From: Pollenia angustigena
Taxonomy: Eukaryota; Arthropoda; Insecta; Diptera; Polleniidae
NCBI GenBank assembly: GCA_930367215.1
Contig: OV884056.1
Location: forward strand, 120,402,053-120,466,052
Reading direction: 5' to 3'
Length of the DNA stretch: 64,000 nucleotides
A program made the position numbers and the translations under genes. Numbering within the stretch: the stretch's first letter is position 1; each line of letters starts with the position of its first letter. The notes under the pieces are model-generated. The model was not told the origin of the DNA. It ran no database searches and saw nothing but the letters and a program-made list of their open reading frames with translations. Shown here in pieces: positions 34,756 through 45,924 of this stretch.

Positions 34756-35380
34756 GAAAATATGTAAAACTTAAAAATTCTTTAAAGGTAAAAAATTATG
34801 TTTATTACAATAAATTTTATGAATTGACTAATTTCCCAATAAAAAATTTTATCATATTGCGAAGCACTACTGGTACATTTAAAAAAATATGCGCAGAATT
34901 ATGCGCTACGCAATAAGCCATACAGAAATGCAGTAAAGTAAGTGACAAAACTCTCAACAACTTTTATAAAAAAAATAACGTTTCAAGTGCTACGGCATTC
35001 CCTTACTACGAAGCAAGTTTGTAAGGGAGAATACTAAAAAATAACTATCAAAACATTCAGTGTGTAAAGCTGATCGTTCCCTCCAACAATTTTTTTATGC
35101 GGTGAATAATGCGCTCCTTATGTCAAAAATGTATTGCTTCAAAGTGGGAACTCGCCATATACAATTCATGTCTTCCGTATGCGCAATGGTAAGCGCAACT
35201 CTTATGTTTCTCCCTTACAAACCTGCTTCGTTGGAAGCTCCATTTTTTACTGGGTTTGAATAGTTTATATTTTACGTTTAAACATTAAAACCATTTTTTT
35301 AATTAATATATATTTAAGTTTCAACATTTTTAATTTTTCGAATTTATTCAATGAGCTAAATTTCAGTTATGTATGTTGAA
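34756..35380. other. Non-coding interval with a fold-back repeat
   Basis: No gene. Inverted arms AAGCAAGTTTGTAAGGGAGA (about 35008-35034) and TCTCCCTTACAAACCTGCTT (about 35206-35234) bracket about 170 bp; the 67-codon frame inside is not credible as a gene. Confidence 0.5.
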
Positions 35381-36821
35381 TCTATATATATAAAAGTGAA
35401 TGTATGTATATTTGTATATATAATTTGTGCCTTATAGGAGGCCAAACCACTTGACCGATGGCCTTGAAATTTTCACAGCCTGTAACTGTGACCCTGGAAG
35501 AGACATTAGGCTATATAAAATTGTGACTGGGCAAAGAGGCGGTGCCACGCCCATACAACCCAAAATTCAAAATCGTGTTATCTATGACATTTTTTGACCT
35601 ACGGCGATAATATTTGGTATATATGTTGGTGCCATGAATAGAAATACGTTTAATTAAAACAGTGGTAAAAAGGTGTATTGGACAAAGGGGTGGTGCCATA
35701 TTTTTTCGTGGATGCCAATATTAAATATCGCATATTTTAAGAGCCGCTGCAAGCATTTTGTTGAACTTTTGGTAGTAGGATCTTCTGAGCCCCAAAATTC
35801 AAATAAAATAGCAGCGGGGGAAGTGGCATAGGACGCCATTGTTTAATATCGCATATCTTAAGAACTGTTATAGTGAGAATGTTCAAACTTTGTACAATTC
35901 ACTCTAATGGTATACTACACTTTTGAAAATAAAAATAAAGCGGGCATGCGCAGGGGTGGAAATACCTCCCATACGATGCATATATTAAATATCGCTCAAC
36001 TGAAGAACTATTAAAGGGAGAGTCTTCAAACGTGGTTAAAGCTACTATTATAGCAAACTTTAAATTTCAATATAGTAATTGGCGGGGTGGACAGAGGAGG
36101 AGCAGTTCCCCTCATAGATAGAAATATTAATAAGAGCCGCTGCAAGCAATTTGTTGAACTTTTGGTAGTAGGATCTTCTGATCCCCAAAATAGCAGCGGG
36201 GGAAGTGTTACCCCCCATAGGACGCCAATGTTTAATATCGGATATCTTAAAAACTGTTATAGTGAGAATGTTCAAGCTTTGTAGAAGTCACACTTATGGT
36301 ATACTACACTTTTGAAAATAAAAATAAGGCGGGTAGGCGCAGAGGGGAATACCTTCCATAGGATGCATATATTAAATATCGCTCAACTGAAGAACTATTA
36401 AAGGGGTAGTCTTCAAACGTGGTTAAAGCTACTATTATGGTAAACTATATAGAAATGGGCGGGGTAGACAGAGGAGGAGCAGTACCCCTCATAGATAGAA
36501 ATATAATTTAGAGCCGCTGCACTCATTTTGTTTAACTTTTTGTAGTATGATCTTCTGAACCCCAAAATTGAAATAAAATAGCAGCGGGGAAACGTTACCC
36601 CCATAGGACGCCAATGTTTAATATCGCATATCTTAAGAACTGTTATAGTAAGCATGTTTAAACTTTGTAGAAGTTACTCTTATGGTATACTACACTTTTG
36701 AAAATAGAAAAAAGCGGGTAGGCGCGGGAGGGAAACACCTCCCATAGGATTCATATATTAAATAGCTCTCAACTGAAAAAGTGGTTAAAGCAGTGTAGTG
36801 AAGCGCACCGGGTTAAGCTAG
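35381..36821 (+). mobile_element. Non-autonomous Helitron (copy 2)
   Basis: Same family and orientation as 9951-11811: A|TCTATATATATAAAAGTG at the start and GCACCGGGTTAAGCTAG|T at the end. The internal ~390-bp repeats are anchored at about 35862, 36251 and 36637, so there are three anchors here against four in copy 1, which accounts for the 420-bp length difference. A short deletion near 36182-36195 removes part of one unit. Confidence 0.85.
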
Positions 36822-37226
36822 TATAATATAAAGTAACCTTCGGAAGGAAATAATTCCCAGTTTCTATATTTTAAGTTTCATAAAACACATGTTAACTATT
36901 ATAAGATTTTTATGTAAATATTATGTATGTATTAAAAAAAAAATCATTTAAATATAAAAAAATACCACTATTAAAACAAACACTAGAAAATTCAAAGAAT
37001 AAAAGAAAACGTTAAAATGGCAGTAATTTTTGTTAACACCACAGTTCGGTGGCCGGTAGCGACCCCTAAACCTTAATAGAGAACTTGAAAAAAATCTGCA
37101 TCATTTTTTTACAGTGCTTACAGTGATCCGTTAAGAAAAATGTGTATTGAGTTCATCAAGTTTTATAAATTTAATGACTATTCTTCTAGGCCCACTGATA
37201 TTAAAACTAAATTATTAATATCGATA
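36822..37226. other. Non-coding AT-rich stretch
   Basis: Nothing recognised apart from A-rich runs. Its last 8 bases (37219-37226) are the target duplication of the next MITE. Confidence 0.4.
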
Positions 37227-37583
37227 CTTTCCCGTAAGAATGTATTAAGCGACACTTTTTTCGAAAATGACTTTTTGATGTGGAACTATACTAGAAATTA
37301 AGCGCCACATTTTGGCCTGGGTTTCGCTGCCCTATCATGGGTGAAAATAAAATTGTATCAACCGTCAAGTTTTCTCACTGGAATAATGTGGCACCCTGTA
37401 ATTTGTATTATCCGCCAAAGAAACTATGCTAAGCCACATTTTTGAATATGTTTTGTATTCTGAAAATCGCTTTCCAAATATGTTTCTTTCAATAAAATCC
37501 GAAAAATAAATAACTAAATGAAACGTTTTTTTCGTTTCCTACACAATTTTAGAAATGTCGCTTAATACATTCTTACGGGAAGG
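37227..37583. mobile_element. 357-bp MITE, 8-bp duplication TATCGATA
   Basis: Ends YYTTCCCGTAAGAATGTATT on the left and complement on the right, with about 28 bp of almost perfect inverted repeat continuing to AAGCGACA. TATCGATA flanks both sides (37219-37226, 37584-37591). The duplication is palindromic, so it could alternatively be read as part of longer inverted repeats. hAT-like if the 8 bp are a duplication. Confidence 0.75.
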
Positions 37584-37591
37584 TATCGATA

Positions 37592-39050
37592 TTGTTTTTG
37601 TTTCACACTTGTATATATTTTGTAAAATTAATTGGTATTTAATTAAGAAGTCTGTAAGGATTATATTCCATAGATAAATAAATAAATAAATGAAAAGATA
37701 AAAAATGTTAAAATTTTTTTATTACCTACTAGAGCGAATTAAAACGGTGAATTTTGAAAAAACATAAAAAATCACTTTTTCAAAGATTTTAGAAAAGCCA
37801 AAAGTATTAAACAAAAAAACCCTAAAGCGAATAAGAATTATAAACACTCTAAGTCTTACTTGTAACAATATCAACGCTTAAACAAAACACCAACAATAAA
37901 CAGTGAGTTTATCTTTTCTTACATCCCTCTACAATTGGTTGGGTTCTTTCCGACTCGAATTGTAGTTGTAAGTGGGTTAAAAGAAAAAACAAACTGCTTC
38001 ATTCTATTGTCTTCGTAAGAAAACAAAAAAAAAAAAAAAACCAATTTGCCAATTCAGTTCACACTTTTTTCAAGTTTAAAGTCCTGTAGCTCAGTAAATC
38101 CATATCCGATCGACACAGTATAGATATGGGCTGAAAGAGAAAACACATATCCATGCAAAAGTTAAATCTTGTACAATTGAGTTTAACAGTTCTCGAGATT
38201 TTTCAAAAAAAAAAAAAAAAAACAACTGCAGAAAATACGATACATACCATATAATACGTATGTATATCTCGAAATCGCTTCTTGAGAAAAATAAATGATT
38301 GCCATATTCGTTTTCAGCAGCCCCAATTTAGCTCAGAAAATATATAATTTTTAGGGGGTTTTAATGTGGCATAGTGTTATTGTAAGTTCATATTTAATAT
38401 ATAAAGATTCAATAAATAAATTGTGAAGAAAAGAAAAGTTGTGTGCAAAACTTTAAATGTGACAGTTTTAGTTAAAAGGGACAAATGGGCAAAAAATGAG
38501 TTTTGGAGAAAAACGATTTTAAAGTTACCAAGTTAATTTTGTTTTCTTATCAAAGGTGTATTTTAAAGCTTACTAATGACAAAAGTAATAAAGTTAAGAA
38601 TCACCAAAAAAGTAAAAATCGATTTTTTCATCCATATAATTAATATGAGTGATAAATGGTTAAGGTTGTATATAGAATGACTAAAATTATGTGATAACTG
38701 GATAGAATTTCTAAGATTTGTTAAAATTAAAATAATAATCTCATGGATAGAATTAATTAAATTGAAAGGATTAGTATGGATTTTCTTAAAAATCAGTAGA
38801 CAGTCGCCTTGTGTGATAAGTTTAATAAAACCAAGGCCAAAAGACTACTACCAAGATCAACACTAAGACTAAGATTAAAATCAAGACTAAGATCGTAAGA
38901 CCAAGTATAAATATAGGAATGTTAGTATAAGAAAAAATGTATAAGATAGATAGTTAATATATGTATATATGTACATATATGTATAGTATAGAAATGCTTA
39001 AAACAGAATGTATTAATATTTAAGGGTGGATGGATGTGTATAAATGATAA
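37592..39050. other. Long non-coding interval
   Basis: No gene. Contains poly-A runs (38024-38041, 38206-38222), a degenerate AAGACTAAGAT-type short repeat (about 38835-38915) and TACATATATGTATA-type sequence (38957-38990). The origin of this stretch is not visible. Confidence 0.45.
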
Positions 39051-39166
39051 CTGCCGTATTCATAATAAATTAAAATAGATTTCAAATGTATTTTAAGAAA
39101 AATTTTTATGAAAATTTTGCCTTAAAACACATTTCAAACTTGTTTTATTTTTTATGAATACGGCAG
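39051..39166. mobile_element. 116-bp MITE, TAA duplication
   Basis: Ends CTGCCGTATTCATAATAAA and complement; TAA on both sides (39048-39050 and 39167-39169). The CGTATTCATAA end motif is shared with the MITE at 16362-16862. PIF/Harbinger-like target site. Confidence 0.85.
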
Positions 39167-39171
39167 TAAAT

Positions 39172-39805
39172 ATAGAAGGGAAATAATAGAAAACAATGCA
39201 AAAACATTAAATAAACCATATATGTAATATGGTTATTAAACTAAACATTTCGTGGTATTAGTATGTATAAAGTATAAAGATATGGTCAATATATAAATAA
39301 ATATAGTTTGTGATGTTTTTTTGCGGTTTTAACTATTTAAATTGGTATGATAATGTATAGTTATTAAACTAAAAAAAAAAATGAAGTGGTTATAATGAAA
39401 AAAAGTATATTATCTTAAAATTCTTTACTGATAATTATAAGCAAATATAACAGGTTATTTCTACTTAAATATTCAAAAATAATTTAATATTCTATTGGTG
39501 TAGTCGACTTCAAGTTTGTACAATTATTTTTACTTAGTGTTATCAAAACATGAAATAAACCATATAACATGATTATTAAAATGAAAATTTCATTTTATCA
39601 GCATGTATAAGGTATATATGAACTGTATTATAAGAATAGATTTAACTAATTTCTTAACAAAACTGACATTGTAGAGTATCAAACCATAGAAAAATTCTTC
39701 ATTTAACTGATATTATAGAGTATCAAACTAGAAAAAAAAATTAAAGATAATAAACAGTGAGTAACGGTTAAACTACCTGTAAATGTTTTTAGAAAATGCT
39801 TATTA
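39172..39805. repeat. AT-rich repeat, left part (host of the RTE insertion)
   Basis: Shares phrases with 55250-56000, such as TGGTTATTAAACTA, TGTTATCAAAACA, AGCATGTATAAG and GACATTGTAGAGTATCAAAC. The sequence is cut at 39805 by the RTE-like element and resumes at 55133. It looks like a tandemly arranged, diverged AT-rich repeat. Confidence 0.65.
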
Positions 39806-39999
39806 TTATTTATTGCCTTTATTCATAATAATTATACACAAGGATTGTGAATTAATTAAAAGAAAGTTCATGTAGTAGAACATAGGGCACCAACGAATCT
39901 TCTCCATTCATGACGGTTATTAGCGAGGAATTTTATTTGACTTCATGATTTATTTGACATATGGCATTCTTTCAATAGGGTACGTTGGCAGGTGTTACG

Positions 40000-41830
40000 A
40001 GGGCGACCGGGTCCACGATGTCCTTGTGGATTCCATTCCAAGGCGGCTCTTGCGATATCATTTCCGGGTCTTCGGAGTATGTGGCCTATTCACGTCCATT
40101 TGCGTTTCATTATCTCCGTTGGGATAGCAACCAAATTTGACATTGACAGCAACTGCTCATTTGCCACCCAATTTGGCCAGAAAATTTTGTGTATTTGTCT
40201 TAGGCATTGGTTAATGAACGTTTGTATTCTAGCCATTTGCTGTTGTGTTGTACCCCAGGTTGTGCAACCGTATTGTAGAATCGACATGACACTACAGTTG
40301 AAAATACGTATTTTTGTTTTTCTGGATATATGGTAATATCTCCATATCTTGTGTAAACCGTGGAACGCTACTCTAGCTTTATTTATTCTGTTTACGATAT
40401 CGTCTTCTGAACAGCCGTCTTTAGTTAATATACTACCCAGGTAGCTGAAGGATTCAACGTTGCCGATGACTTCTCCATTCAATGTAAGAGGAGTGTCGAT
40501 TACTGAACCAATACGCATTAGTTTAGTTTTTTTATGTTAATTTTTAAACCCACTGCATTTGCGTTTGAGGCGAGTCTGTGTAGTTTTCTTCAATATCAGA
40601 GAAGCGGTGAGCCATTAGGCAAAGGTCGTCAGCATAATCAATATAATTAATATATTCATTTAAATTCCAGCGGATACCATGGGGGGAATCGATGTTAGTT
40701 TGCTCCATAACACAGTCAAGCAGAATTAGGAATAGAGTGGGAGATAGGACGCAGCCTTGTTTTACTCCTATGGTTGTTTGAAATGGTTTCCTCTCCTGGC
40801 CATTAAAGCGTACCGTAGAGACAGCGTCTGAGTAAAGCTCCTTTATGAGGCATATTAATTTTTCAGGTATACCCTTGACCGCGAGTGCATTCCATAAAGC
40901 GTGCCTGGATACAGTATCAAAAGCTCTTTTGAAATCGATAAAAAGAAGATAAAGCTGCGAGTTGTATTCGATAGATTGTTCTATTATGATTCGAAGTGTA
41001 TTAATATGGTCAGCGCACGAGCGGTTTGGTCTGAAGCCAGCCTGTTCCTTACGTAGCAATGGTTCTATTACTTGGCTAATCCTCTTTAAAGTTAGGAGAG
41101 ACAGAACCTTGCTGATGGTATTTAGCCTTTTTTGGGTACTGTTATGACCACACCTTCCTTCCAGGAATTAGGTATTTTGTAACTGTTCCACACTCTTCTT
41201 ATTATAGGAGTAAGCGATTGTGCAACTGTTGGGGCTCCGTACTCAAGTTGCTCGGCGGGCATGTTGTCGGTACCGGGGGATTTTTGGTTCTTCAGGTTTT
41301 TGAGAATTTCAAGTACTTTATTTTGAGTGGTTGGTGATGTAGATATGTCTCTTAGTGGGTTACGTCGGGATACATGTAGGAAGTGTGGAGATGTTTGTGT
41401 TGTATGGGGTTCGGAAGAGAAAAATCTGTGCCATCTATTTAGCTGCTGATCAATAGTAGTAAGATCACTACGTCTTCATCTTTTAGTGTTGCAGTAATAC
41501 CAGTTTTACTCCCGTTAAGTTCTTTTATTGCACTATAAACAGCACGTAGGTTTCCCGTATTTGCAGCCTTTTCAATATCGTTGGCAATATTGTTATAATA
41601 TTTTTTGCAATCCATCTTAACCATAAATTTTACTCTACGTTCGCAATCCATCTTAACCATAAATTTTACTCTACGTGCGGCCAAACGATATTCTATTTTG
41701 TGGCTTAGTTTTTCTTCAGCCGATTTGGAGCGGTGGACCTTATGTTTAAGTTGTTTGCGAACTTTTATCTGTTGCAACGTTTGATCACTTAACCATGGTT
41801 TATGTTTGCGTTTTTTTTAAACCTAAAGCG
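40000..41830 (-). pseudogene. RTE-like reverse transcriptase and C-terminal region
   Basis: Linker 41439-41777 is basic and contains an in-frame tandem duplication RRVKFMVKMDCE/RRVKFMVKMDCK (36 bp twice, about 41606-41677). The RT frame 40544-41059 has EQAGFRPNRSC, LLFIDFKRAFDTVSR, GVKQGCVLSPTLF and the catalytic YADD (near 40630). The following frame (40090-40518) contains SFSYLGSILTKDGC, ILQYGCTTWG and a final 'KRKWTWIGH'-type stretch continuing with WNPQGHRGRPR at about 40010-40060, as in RTE-type proteins (e.g. the schistosome SR2 type). Frame breaks near 40530 and 41070 are clear. Confidence 0.9.
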
Positions 41831-41859
41831 GATCTTGCACTATCCGTGCAGACTTGTGC

Positions 41860-42714
41860 AATCGTCTGCTACTGGTACTCTGTGCTTGGTTGTAAACGTT
41901 GTCTCAGCTCATTGTTGTAGAAAATATGGGTCTGTAGGTTTGAAAATTTTGAGAGATTAAGTTTCAGTCTTTTCGAGCTGTTTACCTTGTGGGCTGATGG
42001 GCGAAGTTTAAAGGTACCAACCAGTAGTTGGTGGTCGCTGCAAATGTCCGCACCACGTCTTGTTTTGACATCAAGCAAGCATCCAATAAATAGCTTGCTA
42101 ATTAAGATGTGGTCAATTTGGTTGCGAGTATTTCCATCGGGCGACTCCCATGTATATTTATGAATATCCCTATGTGGGAATTTTGTTCCGCCAATAAATA
42201 AGCATTGACGGGCGCAAAAATCAACCAGACGTTCACCATTATTATTTCTCACAAAACCAAGACCTTGTGTTCCCATAACTTGCTGTAGGCTGTTGTTGTT
42301 TTTACCCACTTTGGCATTGAAATCACCTAATACTATTTTGATGTCACCAGTTTGTATTGTATTGCATGCCGCCTCAAGTTGGTTGCAGAAGTTATCTTTC
42401 GATTCTTCATCGTCGGGTTCGGTAGGGGCGTAACATTGTAGGATCGTGATTTTACGGTATTTTTAATTAAGTCTAGCCTTGACAATGCGATCAGAGAAGG
42501 AAACATATTCAATGAGGGCCTTCTTCGCGTTGGCTGAGAGTAGTAGTCCGAAACCATTGATTTGGTTGCTTGTATGACCTGAGTATATGAACTGAAGTTG
42601 TTTGGAGCCCTTATCTAGCCATCTTGTTTCGCTTAGTCCAAGAATGTCCAATTTGTATGAATCAAATTCCTTGCAAATTTGTTCCAGTCTCGATGGTGAG
42701 GAGAGGGTTCGGAC
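41860..42714 (-). pseudogene. RTE-like apurinic endonuclease domain
   Basis: The frame 42463-42741 carries CKEFDSYKLDILGLSETRW, whose 'SETRW' holds the catalytic Glu of the APE-type endonuclease. The next piece, after a frame break near 42460, carries LGDFNAKVG (near 42310-42345), and the frame 41869-42309 carries NQIDHILI (near 42110) and SDHQLL (near 42035). All signature motifs of the nicking domain are present in order, split over at least three frames. The N-terminal codons lie beyond the 12-kb insertion. Confidence 0.9.
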
Positions 42715-43084
42715 TAGGGTATTCATTCGGTTAACCGGCAACCGATTAATTACTACCCGATTAACTTATCGGTTAATTTCAAATCGGCTTTTTTCGATTA
42801 ACGATTAAACCGGTTAATTTCAGTCGATTAGCCGAAGTAACAAAATTTACAATATTTTGTAGTATTATAACATATTTTTTGTGTGTTTTTAATTATTCCC
42901 AGTTGGCCAAATGGTCATAGACGCAAATGTCGTCAACGATGTCTTCCGAACATTTTTGAATTTGTCGCCTATATAACATTGATGGCGACAACTTAAGTAA
43001 GAAAACGTGTATATTGTCGTGTTAAAAATCGTATTTACGACTTTTTTGGAGACATTTTTTTAAATTTGTCTTGAATAAAAATTT

Positions 43085-43293
43085 ATTGAGGACAACGTAA
43101 GTAACCATTGCATGCATTTTGTCGTGTTTCAAACCACACTGACGACAAAATGCATGCAATTGTCGCTCATCTTGTCTTCAATTAGACTTTATTGAGGACA
43201 ACTTAGGCGACTATTGCATGCATTTTGTCGTGTTTCGAACCACTTTGACGACAAAATGCATGCAGTGGTCGCTTACGTTGTCCTCTACTAAAA
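43085..43293. repeat. Two direct ~106-bp repeats, each a palindrome
   Basis: Both units start ATTGAGGACAAC (43085 and 43191). Within each, CATGCATTTTGTCGTG pairs with the inverse ACGACAAAATGCATG downstream, so each unit can form a ~40-bp-stem hairpin. The units differ at few positions. Confidence 0.8.
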
Positions 43294-43532
43294 AAAAATC
43301 AAAACTTTAAATTTTTATTTAATTTAAAATTAATATTTCTTGATGTTTTGCTTTTATTATCAATATTTTTGATAATAAAAAAAATTAAAAAATAAATAAT
43401 CCTGCCTGTTAAATATAATTATTTTGTAACTTATAACGTTTTTCGCTGCTGTGTTTCAATTGTGCAATTGGAATACGTGAATTGATAGGACAAGAAACAC
43501 AAAAAATTAATGTTCCTGCTGACTACATTGAC

Positions 43533-43777
43533 ATATCGTAGGCTCAATATGCAAACCAGCTTAATCCACTTTTTGAGTAAATTGAGGTTTTAATGCCGTG
43601 TGGAAGAGAAAGATACACCTCGTCGACCAGCATGTCGTTTTTCTTCAAATTGAGTCTTAAAGTGTGTTAAACCAACTATATTTTTAGGTTTTCTCTCAAT
43701 ATAAAAACATAAAAAGTTTGTTGTTTCCATTAAAAGTTATTGGAAGTTAGCAGGTTTGCATATTCTGTCGACGATAT
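43533..43777. mobile_element. MITE with ATCGTMGGCTYAATATGCAAAC ends (copy 1)
   Basis: Left end ATCGTAGGCTCAATATGC and right end GCATATTCTGTCGACGAT are inverted repeats. About 245 bp. A second copy lies at 45051-45296 in the same orientation, sharing ATGCCGTGTGG.AGAGAAAGA in the middle. Ends approximate. Confidence 0.7.
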
Positions 43778-44400
43778 GTTAGGTTCAGAACACATTCCCT
43801 TATTAATCAAAAGCCTACTGGAGGTCTGACTGTCTCCACACATCCAGTATCCACTATTTTCGAGCCCAGTCTCTCAAACTCATCGGCCATTTCATTAGTT
43901 TGGAATTCACTAGTTGGAATTCACAGCCCATCGAGACCCTAAGAGATTTTAGTAAATATATCCTCGAGGTATACTTATTTACCCGTTCCCCTTATTCTGG
44001 ATGTATCGGCAAATCTGAAGTATCGCCAATATATCAGTATCGGTGTTCGTTAAATCCCTAATTGTCACTTACCTATCGGCGACTAAATCGTAGATAGTGT
44101 CAGCAATATTGTCATCAACGACACTATAAAGGTAATGTCGCTAATCGGGCATTAACGACTTTATGAGAAAAAAGTCGTTTATATAGTCGCCAGTGACAAC
44201 TTTAACCACATTGCTTCCCATATGATCATTAACGACAATATGCATAATAATGTCGCTCACATTGTCGTTTACGACTTAAGTGCCCTTTGTTCGAAAAAGT
44301 CGTCGACGATTTGCATGGGCTGTCGCCAACATGTCGTCAGGGATTTACTATGGGTCTTGTACGCGACCTCGACGTTGTCTTAAAGACATGGCCAACTGGG

Positions 44401-45050
44401 TTTGTTTTGTCTCATATACAAAATGTATTTGTTTAGAAAATATTTTTTCATACGCACAAAGAAGGTGTTCAGCGATTTTCATTTTAACCCATTTCCCGCC
44501 GACCAATGACTTAAATTACATTGTTTTTCAATATTTTTTTTATCTTCTTCATCGATCAACAGGAATGTGGCGAAAAATGGGTTAAATATATGATTGCCAA
44601 TACCTTTTTTTTTTTTTTGTTTCACGTACTTTTTATATATTTGTGTTTAGTTATTTGTTTTTTATCATATCTTCTCATATCAGTCTTTTAACTAAATTAA
44701 CCGAAACAATTAGTAGTGTTAAAAATTTTTAAAAAATCTAATGGCATAATGGAGTATTTTATATGTTAAGAAAAATCCTGGAAAAGTACTGAGATATTAG
44801 ATATTCATCTACGATAAGTGAAAGAATTGTTTCCAAGTCAACTTTTGTCAAAACTAAAGAAAAGAATCGCTTTAATCCTAAACATTCAAACCAAATTATT
44901 TTTCTAAATGATTATTGTATAAGATGTCCTTTAACTATTGAAATAACTAATAAAATTATCTCAGTTTATTTTTGAATAAATACGTAAATATTTTTTGGAT
45001 TCACAAGGTAGTCATAAAGTCTTATGTCTTAAAATAATTACAGGCAATAT
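44401..45050. other. Non-coding interval of the hAT-like element
   Basis: No gene or repeat recognised. A short inverted pair (AACCCATTTCCCGCC near 44487 and GCGAAAAATGGGTTAA near 44571) might be another eroded element. Confidence 0.4.
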
Positions 45051-45296
45051 ATATCGTCGGCTTAATATGCAAACTACTTTTTATTTAAATTGAGATTTTG
45101 ATGCCGTGTGGTAGAGAAAGATACGCCTCGTCAACCAGCATGTAGTTTTTCTTCTATTAAAGTCTTGAAGTGTGTAAAACTGACTGTAATTTTAATTTTC
45201 TATCAAGCTTCAAATAGGAAAAATAAACAGTTTTTTGTCTCTCCTGTAAAATGTTCTGAAAGTGAGTTAGCAGGTTTGCATATTTAGCCAACGATG
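45051..45296. mobile_element. MITE with ATCGTMGGCTYAATATGCAAAC ends (copy 2)
   Basis: Left ATCGTCGGCTTAATATGC, right GCATATTTAGCCAACGAT; same family as 43533-43777. 246 bp. Confidence 0.7.
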
Positions 45297-45507
45297 TGAC
45301 TGTTTTAAGCTACCGCTTATAATATAGATTTCTACTATACAGTTATGAAGAATCAATGAACACAGCATTACAATTTTTATTTTGTTTGAAACAAAACAAT
45401 ATTTTTTTTAACAAATTTAAATTTTTTTCAGTTTATTTTTTAGGATATTATGACGATATGACTTGATACCACACCTTGCGCATTAATTGAAAAATGCATA
45501 TTACATA

Positions 45508-45904
45508 TGTAGGATGGACAGTCGGACCACTGTGCAAGCGACATAACGGACCAAACATCACGCCACTTTGGACAAGCAAGGGCATTGTACATTTATTTGT
45601 ATATTGATGAATAAATAAGATCTGACATACTGTAACGGACTGGAATTCTGCGACATTACATTGACTGACAGAACAAAAAGAGGACAAACAAGAGGTTAGA
45701 GGACAGTATTCGTCTAGCCGTCAAGCCGGGAAGTTGTACTCGTTTACGTAAACTAAATACCCGTACTGAACTGTGTAGTGTTATAAATAAAATTAGTGAA
45801 CATATTGTTTAAAATTAATGAATTGTAATTAAAACGAAATGAACTTTAAATAAATAATAAAAGTGAATTAAACAAACCAACCGCGTTGTGTTTTAATTCC
45901 TACA
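45508..45904 (+). repeat. 5' LTR
   Basis: Starts TGTAGG and ends CCTACA, a 6-bp inverted repeat. AATAAATAATAAAAG near its end may serve for polyadenylation. The 79-codon minus frame inside it occurs in both LTRs and is not a gene. Confidence 0.95.
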
Positions 45905-45906
45905 AA

Positions 45907-45924
45907 TGGGGGCTCAACCGGGAT
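45907..45924 (+). promoter_or_regulatory. Primer-binding site
   Basis: TGGGGGCTCAACCGGGAT begins two bases after the 5' LTR. It resembles the tRNA-Pro-type primer site (TGGGGGCTCGTCCGGGAT) with two changes; which tRNA is used cannot be decided here. Confidence 0.75.

Larger units (their letters stand above)
42898..44400. mobile_element. 1.5-kb TIR element with CCCAGTTGGCCA ends
   Basis: Starts CCCAGTTGGCCAAATGG and ends CATGGCCAACTGGG. The interior is full of short GTCG/CGAC motifs (for example 42928-42950, 44100-44330), contains a pair of palindromic repeats (43085-43293) and a nested MITE (43533-43777). No coding capacity apart from shadows. No target duplication could be assigned. Confidence 0.65.

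Noticed and set aside
39945..40336. Plus-strand frames of 60-114 codons
   Set aside because: Complement of the RTE-like C-terminal coding region.
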